From NCBI GenBank assembly GCA_944393695.1, contig CALYAY010000002.1, positions 1 through 46,243 of the forward strand: a stretch of 46,243 nt of DNA, written 5' to 3'. Positions 16,784 to 26,937 of this stretch are shown here, one piece after another (position 1 is the stretch's first letter; each line of letters starts with the position of its first letter). This DNA is from an uncultured Alphaproteobacteria bacterium (GTDB lineage Bacteria; Pseudomonadota; Alphaproteobacteria; RF32; CAG-239). Both the position numbers and the translations under genes were made by a program. The notes beneath the pieces are model-generated. The model was given only the letters and a program-made list of their open reading frames with translations. It was not told where the DNA came from and made no database searches.

Positions 16784-19700
16784 CTACCGACCGCCTTCCC
16801 GATCATATTGCTTTTTCAGCTGGCTCATAACCTGACGAGCATCTTTACCGCTCACCTTCTGTTTAGCCTCTTCCAGCGGCTTGCCGTCCACCAGATAAGC
16901 ATTCAGATCGACAATAGCCGCCTTACTGCCTTCCTTGCCGTATTTTTCTTTCAGCTTGGGATTCAGGGCAATATTTCTGGATCCGTCAGCCACCACTTCG
17001 TCCTTCACCGCATAATGCTTCATAAACTTCGTAAAATGGCTGAGCGTAATCTTATTGCGGTAATTATCCTGCGACAAATTGCTCTGCATCAGATTCTGCC
17101 GCGCCTCACAAACAATACCGGCCTTACCGCGGTCATCCTTAACCGCATGCAACATATAATCGCGTTTCAACGGCTTGCCGCTCTGTGTCCGATCGACATC
17201 CGCCACCAGTGCCTTGTCGCCGATTAAAACCTCATCCAGATTTTTACGCCGCTCAATAAGGAAATCACCCATACTCTTATCTTTTGCCCCGGCCTGACGC
17301 TCTTCTTCCACACGCTGGCAATATTCTTTCCAGTGCTGGTTATTCCCTTCTTGTGTATTCGGCTCAACGCCGTAAACAATTTTATATTCATCCATCAGCA
17401 TCTTGTCCACCGAAGGCTGAGCCTTGACATGCGGCACCGGAGCCGGACGTTTTTCCTCTTTAACCGGAGCTGCCGGCGGCAAAGGCGCCTTCTCCTGTGG
17501 TTTTTCTTTTTTAAACACCCGGTCTGCCAGACTTCCGATTCTTTCCTTCAGCTTTTTCATACCGCGTATCGGAGCCGCAAACACACCGACCATGCCGACA
17601 CCCAGATCCGACTGGTTGCGCACCATGCCGTAATCATCAACCTCTTTATAATGGTCGATTGTCTTGGTCGGAATTTTTCCTTCCGCATCATACGTTGACT
17701 CTCTGTCACCGTAAAGTTCCCGGATAACCGGACGATCCGACATCCGGGTCACAAAGTTATCCTCGGCAATATGCGGCGCCACGCTCTTATAAGCCTCCAC
17801 CGCCTGCGGATTGACATTTCCGTTGGCATCAAACAGATTCTTCACCGCCTGCACATCATCATACGGCACATTGTTTTCCGCCGCCCAGGCCTGAGTAAAC
17901 ACCGTATGATTGCCGTGGCTGGTAGTTCCGTCCCACATCTGCATATTATCCGGCGCCCGCATCCCGGCGTCATGCGCCGCCAGCAGCATATGGTGCGGAT
18001 TTTCCACGCCTGCCGCCGTCAAGGCATCAATTCTCTGCTGCAACAGCTCCGGATGATCCTTATACCAGTTGTTTTCCAAAAACTTCTCGGCATTATCATC
18101 CAAAGCGGCATAATCCGTCACCGTTTCGGTATAATCAAATTCCTTATGGCTGCCGATTTTCTCCTCATGCTGAAACAGGTTATTATCCGGATTTTGCTCA
18201 TTATACCAGTCCACACCTGCATTTCCGGCAGCTCTGCCGCCCATACCCGCGGCAACGGTAGCTCCCGCCTGCAAAGTGGCCCAGCCCAGAGATTCAAGCC
18301 CGCTCAAACCATTCTTCCGGGCATCCTGATAATTGGTCACAATCCCTGACCCCATACCTAGGGCCATCGAACCATATCCCAGCGCCTGCGCCACTCCCGG
18401 ATTTCCGGTAACGGCAAAACCCAGCGCCGCGGCACCCATGGCCGTTGTTGCCATTGTGGTCATCAGCCGGCCGTCTTTCAACGCTGCCTTAAGCCCGGCC
18501 GGTTTTCCGGCTGCTTTCTGAGCTTTGCGCCACTTACGGATACTCTTAACCGCCATCACCGTTGCCAGCCCCGTACCGATAGCCATACCGGCCAGCTTGT
18601 TCATACCGCCCGTCGCCGCCGTCAATCCGGCATCCGACGCAGCGGCCGCACCGGCAATCGTAATTGCTCCCGAAACCAGAAATGCCGAAGCCGCACCTTT
18701 CGCCGTACGCTTGAGCATTTCGATTCGCACCTGTTTTTTACTGGGCTTGCTCTCTTCGGTTCTCTGTCCGGCCCGTTTGTCCAGATCTTTCAGCGGTTCA
18801 AACATATTCACCACAACCGCCTTATCTTTGCCCACCTTGCTGCCCAAACGGTTGGCATAACCGCCGACTTCGTTAATCATGGAATCAACGCCGGCCTCAT
18901 ACCCCGGAGCAGAAATTGTCATCGGCTTTTCGACATTGCTCAAATCCTGAACAAAAGCATCCAGATATTTCTTGTCTTTAAACTCATCTGGATGTTCCAA
19001 AGCTCCCTGTACGGTCTTATCGGCCACATGCAGGCTGAACAGCGTTTCCGGCAGTTTCTCATTCAATTCGCGCGACAAATCTTCCGGCTTCAACTCGGCA
19101 TTGCTGCCCAGATTCTCCATCAACACGTTTTGTTTGGCAATTCTGACCACATCAGCCAGCTTGCTCTCTTTGTCAATCTGATACCCTTTCTGCCAAACAT
19201 CCGATTTTTCGCCGTTCGGCCCCACAAACTGCGGCTCGGCATTCCCTTGCTCGTCCAAAAACTTAAAATTGCTGACCAGCGCCAAACTTTCTTCGCTCAG
19301 CTCAACATTTTCCAGATTTTGCGAAATTTCCTTACTTCTGTTCTCCAGACGGGTTGCATCCTGCTCACTCACATTCTCCAGATTCCATTCCCGGTCATAT
19401 TCGCCGATAACTTCGTTCAACTGCGTCCGGCCTTTGGTAATGGCTTCTTTTTTCGGGGCATCCTGTTCATTATCGCTTAAATGCTTTTCGCGCACCTCAA
19501 ACATTTTCATATAGCCGTCATACGTATCGGCCACATTGGTCACGTCATTCAGGAACAAACCTTCTCCTTTGGCCAGATTATCCGTCAGCTCATCCATCCG
19601 CCCTTCCAGCAATGTCAGCTTCCGTTGTTCGGCTGAGGCATCATAATCTTTGTCCTGCTCCGTCTTACGGGCAATCTCCTCATGCAGATGTTCATATCTG

Positions 19701-20500
19701 TCTGCCAGGAAGCGCGGCGGAATAACCGCCAGCAACTGGGGATCTTCAGCCATTTTATCCGTCAGCCGCCCTTCAAACTCGGCACGCTGTTCCTCATTCA
19801 GATTTTCGTTCTGATGAAAAGTTTCCATCATCTGCTGCGGATTTTGCCGGGCATTTTCATAAGCCTGATCATCAACAATTTCCATATCATGCAGCACATC
19901 CAGCTGCAGCGCCTCAATCAAAAACTCGTTCCGGTCGGAATTTGCACTGCGCAGCCGCATCTCATCATATTCCGGGGCATTATTTTCAAGCGTGGTTCCG
20001 CCGTTTTCCGCCCCATCGCTAATCCTCATTTCTTCTTGGGTATCGTTTTCTGCTCCGTCGCTAATCCTCATCTCTTCTTGCGTATCGTTTTCCGCCCCAT
20101 CGCTAACCCTCATCTCTTCTTGCGTATCGTTTTCCGCCGCCAGTTTGGTCATCGGGGTTGAACGCCGGCTGATAATATCATTCAGCGAAGGTGCATTTTC
20201 CTTTTTCAGTTCGGCGGCCATTGTCTGGGCAAAAGCCGCTTCCTCCACACTCAGTTCACTGACATCTTTTCCGTTCAGATAAATATCGCTGATATCCTGC
20301 AATGAGGCATCATTTTCCGTTTCCGCCAGTTTGGCAAAATCCTCGTCGTCCAAATCATCTTCCCGTGCCTTAAAACGGCTCAGCAAAGCCTCCCGCTCAT
20401 ACCAGGGAATATCATCAAAACCGTTATACCCCTGCTCCTCTTTTATAAAATCAAGAAATTTTGAATCTTCACGGACATTATCCAAACTATATTTTGCCAT
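16784..20500 (-). CDS. Very large unidentified protein with acidic N-terminus, 14-residue tandem repeats and a central hydrophobic region
   Basis: I do not recognise this 1238-residue protein. The start at 20500 is set by an AGGAGACAGGTT site; the frame is open 28 codons further. The first 120 residues are acidic and helical. Residues 123-164 are three near-identical copies of ENDTQEEMR(V/I)SDGA. Residues about 170-560 are charged and probably helical or coiled. Residues about 595-760 are rich in Gly and Ala with several helices that could enter a membrane (e.g. GAITIAGAAAAS, GATVAAGMGG). A polar, Pro-rich linker (about 920-960) precedes a basic C-terminal domain. There is no N-terminal signal peptide. 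The layout resembles large effectors or colicin-like proteins, but this is only a layout argument. Confidence 0.75.
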   Translation of the reverse strand: MAKYSLDNVREDSKFLDFIKEEQGYNGFDDIPWYEREALLSRFKAREDDLDDEDFAKLAETENDASLQDISDIYLNGKDVSELSVEEAAFAQTMAAELKKENAPSLNDIISRRSTPMTKLAAENDTQEEMRVSDGAENDTQEEMRISDGAENDTQEEMRISDGAENGGTTLENNAPEYDEMRLRSANSDRNEFLIEALQLDVLHDMEIVDDQAYENARQNPQQMMETFHQNENLNEEQRAEFEGRLTDKMAEDPQLLAVIPPRFLADRYEHLHEEIARKTEQDKDYDASAEQRKLTLLEGRMDELTDNLAKGEGLFLNDVTNVADTYDGYMKMFEVREKHLSDNEQDAPKKEAITKGRTQLNEVIGEYDREWNLENVSEQDATRLENRSKEISQNLENVELSEESLALVSNFKFLDEQGNAEPQFVGPNGEKSDVWQKGYQIDKESKLADVVRIAKQNVLMENLGSNAELKPEDLSRELNEKLPETLFSLHVADKTVQGALEHPDEFKDKKYLDAFVQDLSNVEKPMTISAPGYEAGVDSMINEVGGYANRLGSKVGKDKAVVVNMFEPLKDLDKRAGQRTEESKPSKKQVRIEMLKRTAKGAASAFLVSGAITIAGAAAASDAGLTAATGGMNKLAGMAIGTGLATVMAVKSIRKWRKAQKAAGKPAGLKAALKDGRLMTTMATTAMGAAALGFAVTGNPGVAQALGYGSMALGMGSGIVTNYQDARKNGLSGLESLGWATLQAGATVAAGMGGRAAGNAGVDWYNEQNPDNNLFQHEEKIGSHKEFDYTETVTDYAALDDNAEKFLENNWYKDHPELLQQRIDALTAAGVENPHHMLLAAHDAGMRAPDNMQMWDGTTSHGNHTVFTQAWAAENNVPYDDVQAVKNLFDANGNVNPQAVEAYKSVAPHIAEDNFVTRMSDRPVIRELYGDRESTYDAEGKIPTKTIDHYKEVDDYGMVRNQSDLGVGMVGVFAAPIRGMKKLKERIGSLADRVFKKEKPQEKAPLPPAAPVKEEKRPAPVPHVKAQPSVDKMLMDEYKIVYGVEPNTQEGNNQHWKEYCQRVEEERQAGAKDKSMGDFLIERRKNLDEVLIGDKALVADVDRTQSGKPLKRDYMLHAVKDDRGKAGIVCEARQNLMQSNLSQDNYRNKITLSHFTKFMKHYAVKDEVVADGSRNIALNPKLKEKYGKEGSKAAIVDLNAYLVDGKPLEEAKQKVSGKDARQVMSQLKKQYDREGGR
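20009..20134 (-). repeat. 42-bp in-frame tandem repeat (three copies)
   Basis: Three copies of a 42-base unit, each encoding 14 residues (ENDTQEEMR-V/I-SDGA), lie head to tail within the N-terminal part of the giant unknown gene. Copies differ by only a few bases, so they are recent or kept alike, and copy number could change by slippage without shifting the frame. Confidence 0.9.
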
Positions 20501-20655
20501 AACCTGTCTCCTGCTGTCCTCGTATTTTAGTACATAATAGCATTTTCTCCAAATTTTATCAACACTTTTTGTCCATGCTATCACAATTTAATAGAATTGT
20601 AACAAAGATTGCTTAATTTTATACTAACAATATTTTCACGATATTACAGCCAAAT

Positions 20656-21216
20656 TCAGACGTTTTTCTGATAAACATACACCACGGCCGGCACCCCGCA
20701 CAAACTTGACTCATACCGGCAAACCGGTTTCAGCTCCGCCAGCTCAAACACTTCCGAAACAACCACCGCTCCCGGCTTAATTTCCCGGTTAAGCTTGTTT
20801 CCCAGCTCTTGCTCCAATCCCGTTCCCACATAACACAAGATTAAATCAAAATCACTGACGTCCGCTTTCATAAAATCGCCGTAACACAGCTTTATGTTTC
20901 GATAGTTCCCGGTTTTTCGCCTGGCACACGCATAAGCAACCGGATCCCACTCAAATCCCCAAAACTCCGTCTTGGGAAAATCCTTTGCCAGCTCCGCCAG
21001 CAAAACCCCGCTGCCGCATCCCAGGTCAGCCGCCCGGGCGCCTTCTGCCTTTTTTGCCAAAATTTCTCCGGCAATTTTCAAAACATCTCTCTTCACCTGT
21101 CCGAATGATGAAATAAACGGCGGATACTTTCCCCGACAGCGGATAAAACTTGCCAAAATATAAATATTCAACACACAGGCTGCCGCCGCAAACAGCAGGG
21201 CAAAAGACAAAAACAT
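20656..21216 (-). CDS. Class I SAM-dependent methyltransferase with N-terminal membrane anchor
   Basis: The 186-residue protein begins with a hydrophobic helix (about residues 1-24) followed by a short basic stretch and a Rossmann-type methyltransferase domain. Motif I is ADLGCGSGVL (63-72), the acidic end of strand 2 is in WGFEWDP, and DLILCYVGTG is the motif IV-like region. The short domain resembles small methyltransferases of the Cyt-19/ubiE-like group more than any named enzyme; the substrate is unknown. It lies alone between the giant gene and hydF, both in the same direction, with gaps that could hold promoters. Confidence 0.78.
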   Translation of the reverse strand: MFLSFALLFAAAACVLNIYILASFIRCRGKYPPFISSFGQVKRDVLKIAGEILAKKAEGARAADLGCGSGVLLAELAKDFPKTEFWGFEWDPVAYACARRKTGNYRNIKLCYGDFMKADVSDFDLILCYVGTGLEQELGNKLNREIKPGAVVVSEVFELAELKPVCRYESSLCGVPAVVYVYQKNV

Positions 21217-21274
21217 AGCGCCAAACTCCGTTTTAAAATGAATTTAGCGCTATCTTACGGTCTAATCCTTTAAA

Positions 21275-22498
21275 TTATACTAATAAATAAAAGACTTTTA
21301 TAATTCGCGGCAGCACACCCTGCAGCTTGGAAATCGCCACCCCGTAGTTCGTCACCGGCACTCCGCGGGCCGCACATTCCCTGATACGCCGCATAACTTC
21401 CGTCCGGTTCAGCATACAGGCGCCGCAATGCACCACCAACGCATATTCCTCCAGATTTTCCGGAAAATCATGCCCGGCACAAAAGTCAAACGCTATCTTT
21501 TTGCCGGTATATTGCTCCATCCAGCGGGGAATCTTCACCTTGCCGATATCATCCGGCTGCACATGATGCGAACAGGCTTCGGCAATCAAAACCTTGTCTC
21601 CGTCACGCAAATCATCAATCTTTTCCGCCCCCTTCACCATCAGCGGCAAATCTCCCTTATTACGGGCAAACAGCGTTGAAAAAGTCGTCAGCGGAATTTC
21701 TTCCGGCACAATCTCCGCCACTTTCTGCACCACCTGTGAATCCGTAATCACCAGCGCCGGCTTTTGTTTCAGGTTATTCAACACATCCGCCAGCCGCTCT
21801 TCTTTTACCGTCACCGCAATGGCATCCTTATCCAATATCTCGCGCAGCACCTGCACCTGCGGCAAAATCAAACGCCCTTTCGGCGCTTCCAAATCAATCG
21901 GCACCACCAGCACCGCCGTCTCACCGGCATTAATTAAATCTCCGGCCAGCGGACGGTCTTTTTTAAATTCATCCGGTGCCGTTTGCACTATTTTTTCTTT
22001 AAGTTCCGCAATATTTTCACCGTTTTTTGCCGAAACCCGGATATATTCCAGCCCCTCTCCCCGACACCAGTCAGCATCTTCCTTCCGCAAAGGCACTTTA
22101 TCGGCTTTGTTAAAAACCGCCAACAGCGGAATTCCCAGTTTTTTAATCTCCGTGGCAATTCGCTTGTCCTCCGCTGTCAATCCGTCTTCACCGACCACCA
22201 TCAACACCATGTCCGAACGATACAAAACCTTGCGGCTGGCCGCAGCTCTCTGCCCCCCCAGCTCGCCCGTATCGTCAAGTCCGGCCGTATCATAAAAAGT
22301 CACCGGCCCCAGCGGCAAAAGCTCATACGGCTTAGCCACCGCATCGGTTGTTGTTCCCGCCTGTTCCGAAACAATCGCCACTTCCTGCCCGGTAATTGCA
22401 TTCACCAGCGATGACTTTCCGGCATTCCGCCGTCCTGCCAAAGCCACAATCATCCGCAGCCCCCGCGGCGTCGCTGCCGCCGCTTTATTTTCTGTCAT
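21275..22498 (-). CDS. hydF: [FeFe]-hydrogenase H-cluster maturation GTPase HydF
   Basis: HydF is the scaffold on which HydE and HydG build the two-iron subcluster before transfer to [FeFe] hydrogenase. The protein (about 407 residues) has an N-terminal Era-like GTPase domain (GRRNAGKSSL, GTTTDAV, DTAGLDD, NKAD), a dimerisation domain and a C-terminal cluster-binding domain with the CSHH and HCGACML motifs that bind the 4Fe-4S cluster. GGGAAG precedes the ATG at 22498; an ATG five codons earlier (22513) is possible. No hydA, hydE or hydG is nearby. The gene shows an anaerobic hydrogen metabolism in this organism. Confidence 0.94.
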   Translation of the reverse strand: MTENKAAAATPRGLRMIVALAGRRNAGKSSLVNAITGQEVAIVSEQAGTTTDAVAKPYELLPLGPVTFYDTAGLDDTGELGGQRAAASRKVLYRSDMVLMVVGEDGLTAEDKRIATEIKKLGIPLLAVFNKADKVPLRKEDADWCRGEGLEYIRVSAKNGENIAELKEKIVQTAPDEFKKDRPLAGDLINAGETAVLVVPIDLEAPKGRLILPQVQVLREILDKDAIAVTVKEERLADVLNNLKQKPALVITDSQVVQKVAEIVPEEIPLTTFSTLFARNKGDLPLMVKGAEKIDDLRDGDKVLIAEACSHHVQPDDIGKVKIPRWMEQYTGKKIAFDFCAGHDFPENLEEYALVVHCGACMLNRTEVMRRIRECAARGVPVTNYGVAISKLQGVLPRIIKVFYLLV

Positions 22499-22565
22499 CG
22501 GCTTCCCTTTCATAAACTTTCAAACCTTTTCCTAAAACTAAACTTCCCCCGTTTTTCTTGCAAGC

Positions 22566-22606
22566 AAAAAAATATCCTCCCGCACAAACCGGAAGGATAT
22601 TTTTTT
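22566..22606. terminator. Hairpin terminator between hydF upstream region and Cys-rich gene A
   Basis: AAAAAAATATCCT and AGGATATTTTTTT pair as a 13-base stem around a CCCGCACAAACCGGA-like loop that extends it by CCG/CGG. It ends the leftward Cys-rich gene A (stop at 22626) and insulates hydF. Confidence 0.85.
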
Positions 22607-22625
22607 CACAATACAAACCCGACTA

Positions 22626-24935
22626 TCAGAAATTCATCTTATCACAAACGGAAGGATCCACATTAACCGTAACATATCCGTCTTCTATGCATCGTTTGTT
22701 ACCGCTGTACCCATCCCAGAAAGCTTTTACATCCACATCACTGTTTACCGTTACTTTTTTGCAATTAACAACCATCCCGTCAGCCCAGTCAAAATATATA
22801 TTTCCAGTATTTCCACATAGGTTTATCACGGCGCCATCCTCCATCGGATGTATTGCATACCCGTCAGCAAATGATCCGTCCCGAATATTCAATGTAGCAT
22901 TGTTATAAAGATATCCTTTAACTTTCACCCCTTTGATATTGGCCGTAGAATTTGCCAGAACCGTTAACGACGACACTGCGTTATTTTTCTTTTGCCCGAT
23001 ACATGTATAAGTACCTTTCACTGTAGCACTGCCGCATCCTATATTATAACCATCATCTGTAGACACGGTTACGTTGTTAACGATAGTTCCGTCTGTAACG
23101 CCAACTCCTGGATACGTTCCCCCGCATGGATTACTTAGATAAAGTACATTTCCGTCTCCAGACGCTACAGAGGAAATAATATTCAAATCATTTACGGTCA
23201 GAGAACCATTTTCTGAGGCAGAAAAATCACTACCTTTGATTTTTTCAAAAATCAAAGTATGACCGTTGCCGTTAAGCGTCACATTAGTATTTTCAGGAGC
23301 ATATAAAGGCAAATTTCCGCAATACATATCCTGATTAACTTCAATAGTACTTCCGTCAGATGCCGATTTTAACTTATGATATAAATCATAACAGGCCTGA
23401 TCTGCCTTTTCACTGATACATTCTGCTAAAAACTTATATTTATCTGGAGCTTGAATTACAGGATTATACCTGGTATTATAACTATAGTTTCCTATTGCTA
23501 AAAATTTCCCGCTAGAATAAGCCCGTTGGACTAATTCTCCAAATCCCGGACATTTGTCTGTTTCTGCTGAAAGACTGTTATTGTTAAACGGAGCAAAAGT
23601 AATACCGCTTATAACGACGGTATCTTCCTTTTCATTTTCAAACAAAAATGGCTTACAATCCGTATACTTCCCGCCGCAGGTATTTGTGCTGCAATGATAA
23701 TTGCCTGAAAGCGGACAGTTGGATTCATCATATTGATAAGAATTTGAGCAACATTGTCCTGTATTTTCAGAATACCATTGGGAAGAAGAACACTGGCTGG
23801 TACAACTCTGCATCGACGCATTCCAATTATATCCCGGCTGACATCCGGTTTTGCAATATTTGCCCGAGCATTCTTCATAATCACAGGTAAACGGAGACGG
23901 ACAACTGTCCAACGTACACTTATAAGCACACTGTTCTGTACAGCTCTGCGTTGCCGCATCCCAGTCATACCCCGGTTGACAGCCGCTCTTACAATACATA
24001 CCCGAACATTCTTCTTTTGTACAAGTATAATTGTCCGGACACGAACTCAGCGAACACTCATACGGACAAGCCTTGCAATTGTCATACAATGTCTCATTGC
24101 CCGACTGACACGTTCCGGCGCCGATTTCCGGTCCCATATTGCCGCAATCCATAAACCCGTCACAGGGATTGGGTTTGATTTTGTATTTGGTCTTGCCGTC
24201 GCAATCCAGACAAGCCTCACCGTCTTGGATATAACCCTCGGGAATGGTGGTATAATCATATCCTGAGCCACAGGGCGTACATTCACAGGAAGCATATTTC
24301 CCGTCACACGCCTCACCCACGCCGTGATACGGCTCCTCGCAAGTGACGTAATCACTCGGACAAGAAGAGACACATTTTTCAAAATAAGTTCTGTCGTAAG
24401 GGCAATAATTATACGGTTCATAACCTTCAGGACAGGATGTCAGGGTATAACCTTCTTCTATGCAGCGTTTGTCATTATCCAACTCATAATCATCTCCCGG
24501 CCCTCCAGGCGGCACCCCGCCGTCATCCTCATCGGCGTTGTTCCCGCTAAACTCGTTGCCTGAACAGTTGGTTGTGTCGGTAACAAAACACGCCGCCGCA
24601 AGTTTTATTTTTTCATCCTTTTCTTCCTTCCCTAAAGAGTTAGGAAACTCTCCTCTATTCTCCCTCCCTAAAGAGTTAGGGAGGGCAAGGGAGGGTTTGA
24701 AACCCTCTCTGTCTCTCTCTGAGTTTTCAGGAAGAGTAAATTTGGCAAAATCTTCGAATGAAGACAAATGCGTGGCCGTGAGGTGTGAAGTGTGTGTAGA
24801 AACATGTGATTTAAGCATGGCCACACTTAATACCGGAGGCGTATCATCAGGATTAAAACCGGCGTAACACAAATCAGCTCCGGCAATAAACGACATGCAC
24901 GAAACCGACAACATGAGAATAGTTTTATTCATCAT
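22626..24935 (-). CDS. Cys-rich modular secreted protein A with a beta-helix-like C-terminus
   Basis: The product (about 769 residues) begins MMNKTILMLSV with a signal peptide cleaved after about CYA, set by AGAGGTG six bases before 24935. A spacer of about 90 residues, partly coded by palindromic DNA repeats, leads to the module starting AAACFVTDT..CSGNEF. An acidic linker and a Cys-rich stalk follow, including two 45-residue repeats with EECSGxYCKxGCQPGY and a third degenerate one. The last 230 residues are rich in short Asn/Gly/Val strands (e.g. NVTLNGNGHTLIF), like a right-handed beta-helix. It is probably a surface or periplasmic adhesin-like protein; function unknown. Relatives are B (37414-39585) and C (44205-45455). 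Confidence 0.8.
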   Translation of the reverse strand: MMNKTILMLSVSCMSFIAGADLCYAGFNPDDTPPVLSVAMLKSHVSTHTSHLTATHLSSFEDFAKFTLPENSERDREGFKPSLALPNSLGRENRGEFPNSLGKEEKDEKIKLAAACFVTDTTNCSGNEFSGNNADEDDGGVPPGGPGDDYELDNDKRCIEEGYTLTSCPEGYEPYNYCPYDRTYFEKCVSSCPSDYVTCEEPYHGVGEACDGKYASCECTPCGSGYDYTTIPEGYIQDGEACLDCDGKTKYKIKPNPCDGFMDCGNMGPEIGAGTCQSGNETLYDNCKACPYECSLSSCPDNYTCTKEECSGMYCKSGCQPGYDWDAATQSCTEQCAYKCTLDSCPSPFTCDYEECSGKYCKTGCQPGYNWNASMQSCTSQCSSSQWYSENTGQCCSNSYQYDESNCPLSGNYHCSTNTCGGKYTDCKPFLFENEKEDTVVISGITFAPFNNNSLSAETDKCPGFGELVQRAYSSGKFLAIGNYSYNTRYNPVIQAPDKYKFLAECISEKADQACYDLYHKLKSASDGSTIEVNQDMYCGNLPLYAPENTNVTLNGNGHTLIFEKIKGSDFSASENGSLTVNDLNIISSVASGDGNVLYLSNPCGGTYPGVGVTDGTIVNNVTVSTDDGYNIGCGSATVKGTYTCIGQKKNNAVSSLTVLANSTANIKGVKVKGYLYNNATLNIRDGSFADGYAIHPMEDGAVINLCGNTGNIYFDWADGMVVNCKKVTVNSDVDVKAFWDGYSGNKRCIEDGYVTVNVDPSVCDKMNF
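24662..24707 (-). repeat. In-frame palindromic repeats inside gene A
   Basis: CCCTCCCTAA (24662-24671) and TTAGGGAGGG (24676-24685) form a perfect hairpin; GAGGGTTT-G-AAACCCTC (24691-24707) is a second perfect palindrome. A weaker third copy (CCTAAAGAGTTAGG) sits at 24631-24644. All are translated as part of protein A, in the spacer after the signal peptide. The same elements occur in gene B and partly in gene C. Confidence 0.85.
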
Positions 24936-24978
24936 AATAGCACCTCTGTTATTAATTACATTTGTCTTCACGAATCTT

Positions 24979-25029
24979 ATATTAACAGAAAAACTTCACA
25001 TTGTAAATCACTATTTTGACCTAAAGACC
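24979..25029 (-). promoter_or_regulatory. Promoter of Cys-rich gene A (shared family promoter)
   Basis: Read leftward, TTTACA (25002-25007) and TAATAT (24979-24984) are 17 bases apart. Upstream lies the conserved block GGTCTTTAGGTCAAAATAGT (about 25010-25029). The same -35, spacing, -10 and upstream block occur before genes B and C, so the three are probably coregulated. Confidence 0.7.
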
Positions 25030-25097
25030 GGAATTTAAACTAAAAAGAAACCACCAAAACAAACTGTGCAAAAAACGGACAATACAAAGCTAAAAAA

Positions 25098-25125
25098 TTG
25101 CATTTTATTAAAAAGCGGATAAAAT
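25098..25125 (+). promoter_or_regulatory. Promoter of the OmpH/Skp-like gene
   Basis: TTGCAT (25098-25103) and TAAAAT (25120-25125) are 16 bases apart, and GAAAGGG lies before the ATG at 25163. Confidence 0.5.
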
Positions 25126-25162
25126 AAACTTACTTTTACTTACACAAACGAAAGGGCTGAAC

Positions 25163-25636
25163 ATGAAAAAAATAACTTCCAATCCCAAATACTACGTTTT
25201 AGGCGCCGTTATCATCGCCTTTATCCTCGGTTTCTGCTGCAAAGCACTTTGCTCCTCATCGGGCAAAGCCGCCGTGGTCGACGTTCAACAGGTGGTTAAA
25301 GATTCACCGGAACTCGCCGCCATCCGCCAGGAACAAATGGCTCAAAATCAGGAACTGCAAAAATGGCTGGCTGATGCTCAGGCTGACATTGCCAAACAAA
25401 AAACCGACGCAGAGAAACAGGAACTGCAAAAGAAATACGAAGCCGAACTGGCCCAAAAACAGCAGGCCATCCAGTCTGCCTCAGCTCAAAAGCTTCAGGA
25501 TTTTGACAACAAACTCACCAGCCTGATTGCCGAACAGGCCAAAAGCAAAGGTTATGACATTGTTGTTGCCAAAGGCCTGGTTCTTTACGGCGGAACAGAC
25601 ATCACTCAGGACATTGCCAAAGCAATAAACAAATAA
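25163..25636 (+). CDS. OmpH/Skp-family periplasmic chaperone-like protein
   Basis: The 157-residue protein starts with a basic N-terminus and a hydrophobic segment (about 11-30) that is a signal peptide or anchor, then VVDVQQVVKDSPELAAIR, the beginning of the OmpH/Skp fold, and a long Gln/Lys/Ala-rich coiled coil (about 50-120) typical of the tentacles of Skp. The last part (KGYDIVVAKGLVLYGG-TDITQDI) matches the C-terminal beta portion. Skp holds unfolded outer membrane proteins in the periplasm; this one is not beside bamA or lpxD as the housekeeping gene usually is, so it may be a paralogue or specialised copy. Confidence 0.82.
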   Translation: MKKITSNPKYYVLGAVIIAFILGFCCKALCSSSGKAAVVDVQQVVKDSPELAAIRQEQMAQNQELQKWLADAQADIAKQKTDAEKQELQKKYEAELAQKQQAIQSASAQKLQDFDNKLTSLIAEQAKSKGYDIVVAKGLVLYGGTDITQDIAKAINK

Positions 25637-25642
25637 ACAATC

Positions 25643-25676
25643 AGAAGCCCGGCATAAAAACCGGGCTTTCATTTTA
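25643..25676. terminator. Terminator between the OmpH-like gene and the MBL-fold gene
   Basis: AGCCCGG (25646-25652) and CCGGGCT (25661-25667) pair around an eight-base A-rich loop and are followed by TTTCATTTT. It ends the rightward gene; the leftward MBL gene ends at 25696. Confidence 0.75.
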
Positions 25677-25695
25677 CCTCTGCAGCCTCACGTTC

Positions 25696-26784
<1,089 letters not shown>

Positions 26785-26835
26785 CTCATCCTCTTGATTA
26801 TTTTAACAGACAACAGTTTTTACTCTGTTCCGTTT

Positions 26836-26867
26836 CAGTATAATTTTTAGAGCTTACTCTAAGTCAA
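26836..26867 (-). promoter_or_regulatory. MerR-type promoter for the MBL-fold gene (mirror copy)
   Basis: Read leftward, TTGACT (26862-26867) and TATACT (26837-26842) are 19 bases apart, the long spacing recognised by MerR-family activators. The spacer carries the dyad TTAGAGTAAGCTCTAA. All 32 bases are identical, in inverted orientation, to 26938-26969. Confidence 0.8.
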
Positions 26868-26937
26868 ATACAAAAATAAAAAATCAACAAATTGATACTC
26901 TGTCAAAAAACATAATATAGAAATTACAAAAAAAGTC

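Noticed and set aside
19682..20161. Open frame on the plus strand opposite the giant unknown gene, with repeats
   Set aside because: Its apparent repeats are the complement of the 42-bp units that encode the clean 14-residue repeat on the minus strand.
16784..20500. Giant unknown gene as a phage tail tape-measure protein
   Set aside because: It has a Gly/Ala-rich hydrophobic middle as some tape-measure proteins do, but there are no phage genes around it and it stands as a single transcription unit.
22626..24935. Protein A as a eukaryote-like EGF-domain protein
   Set aside because: The cysteine spacing (EECSGxYCKxGCQPGY) does not match the EGF pattern; the module is shared only with B and C here.
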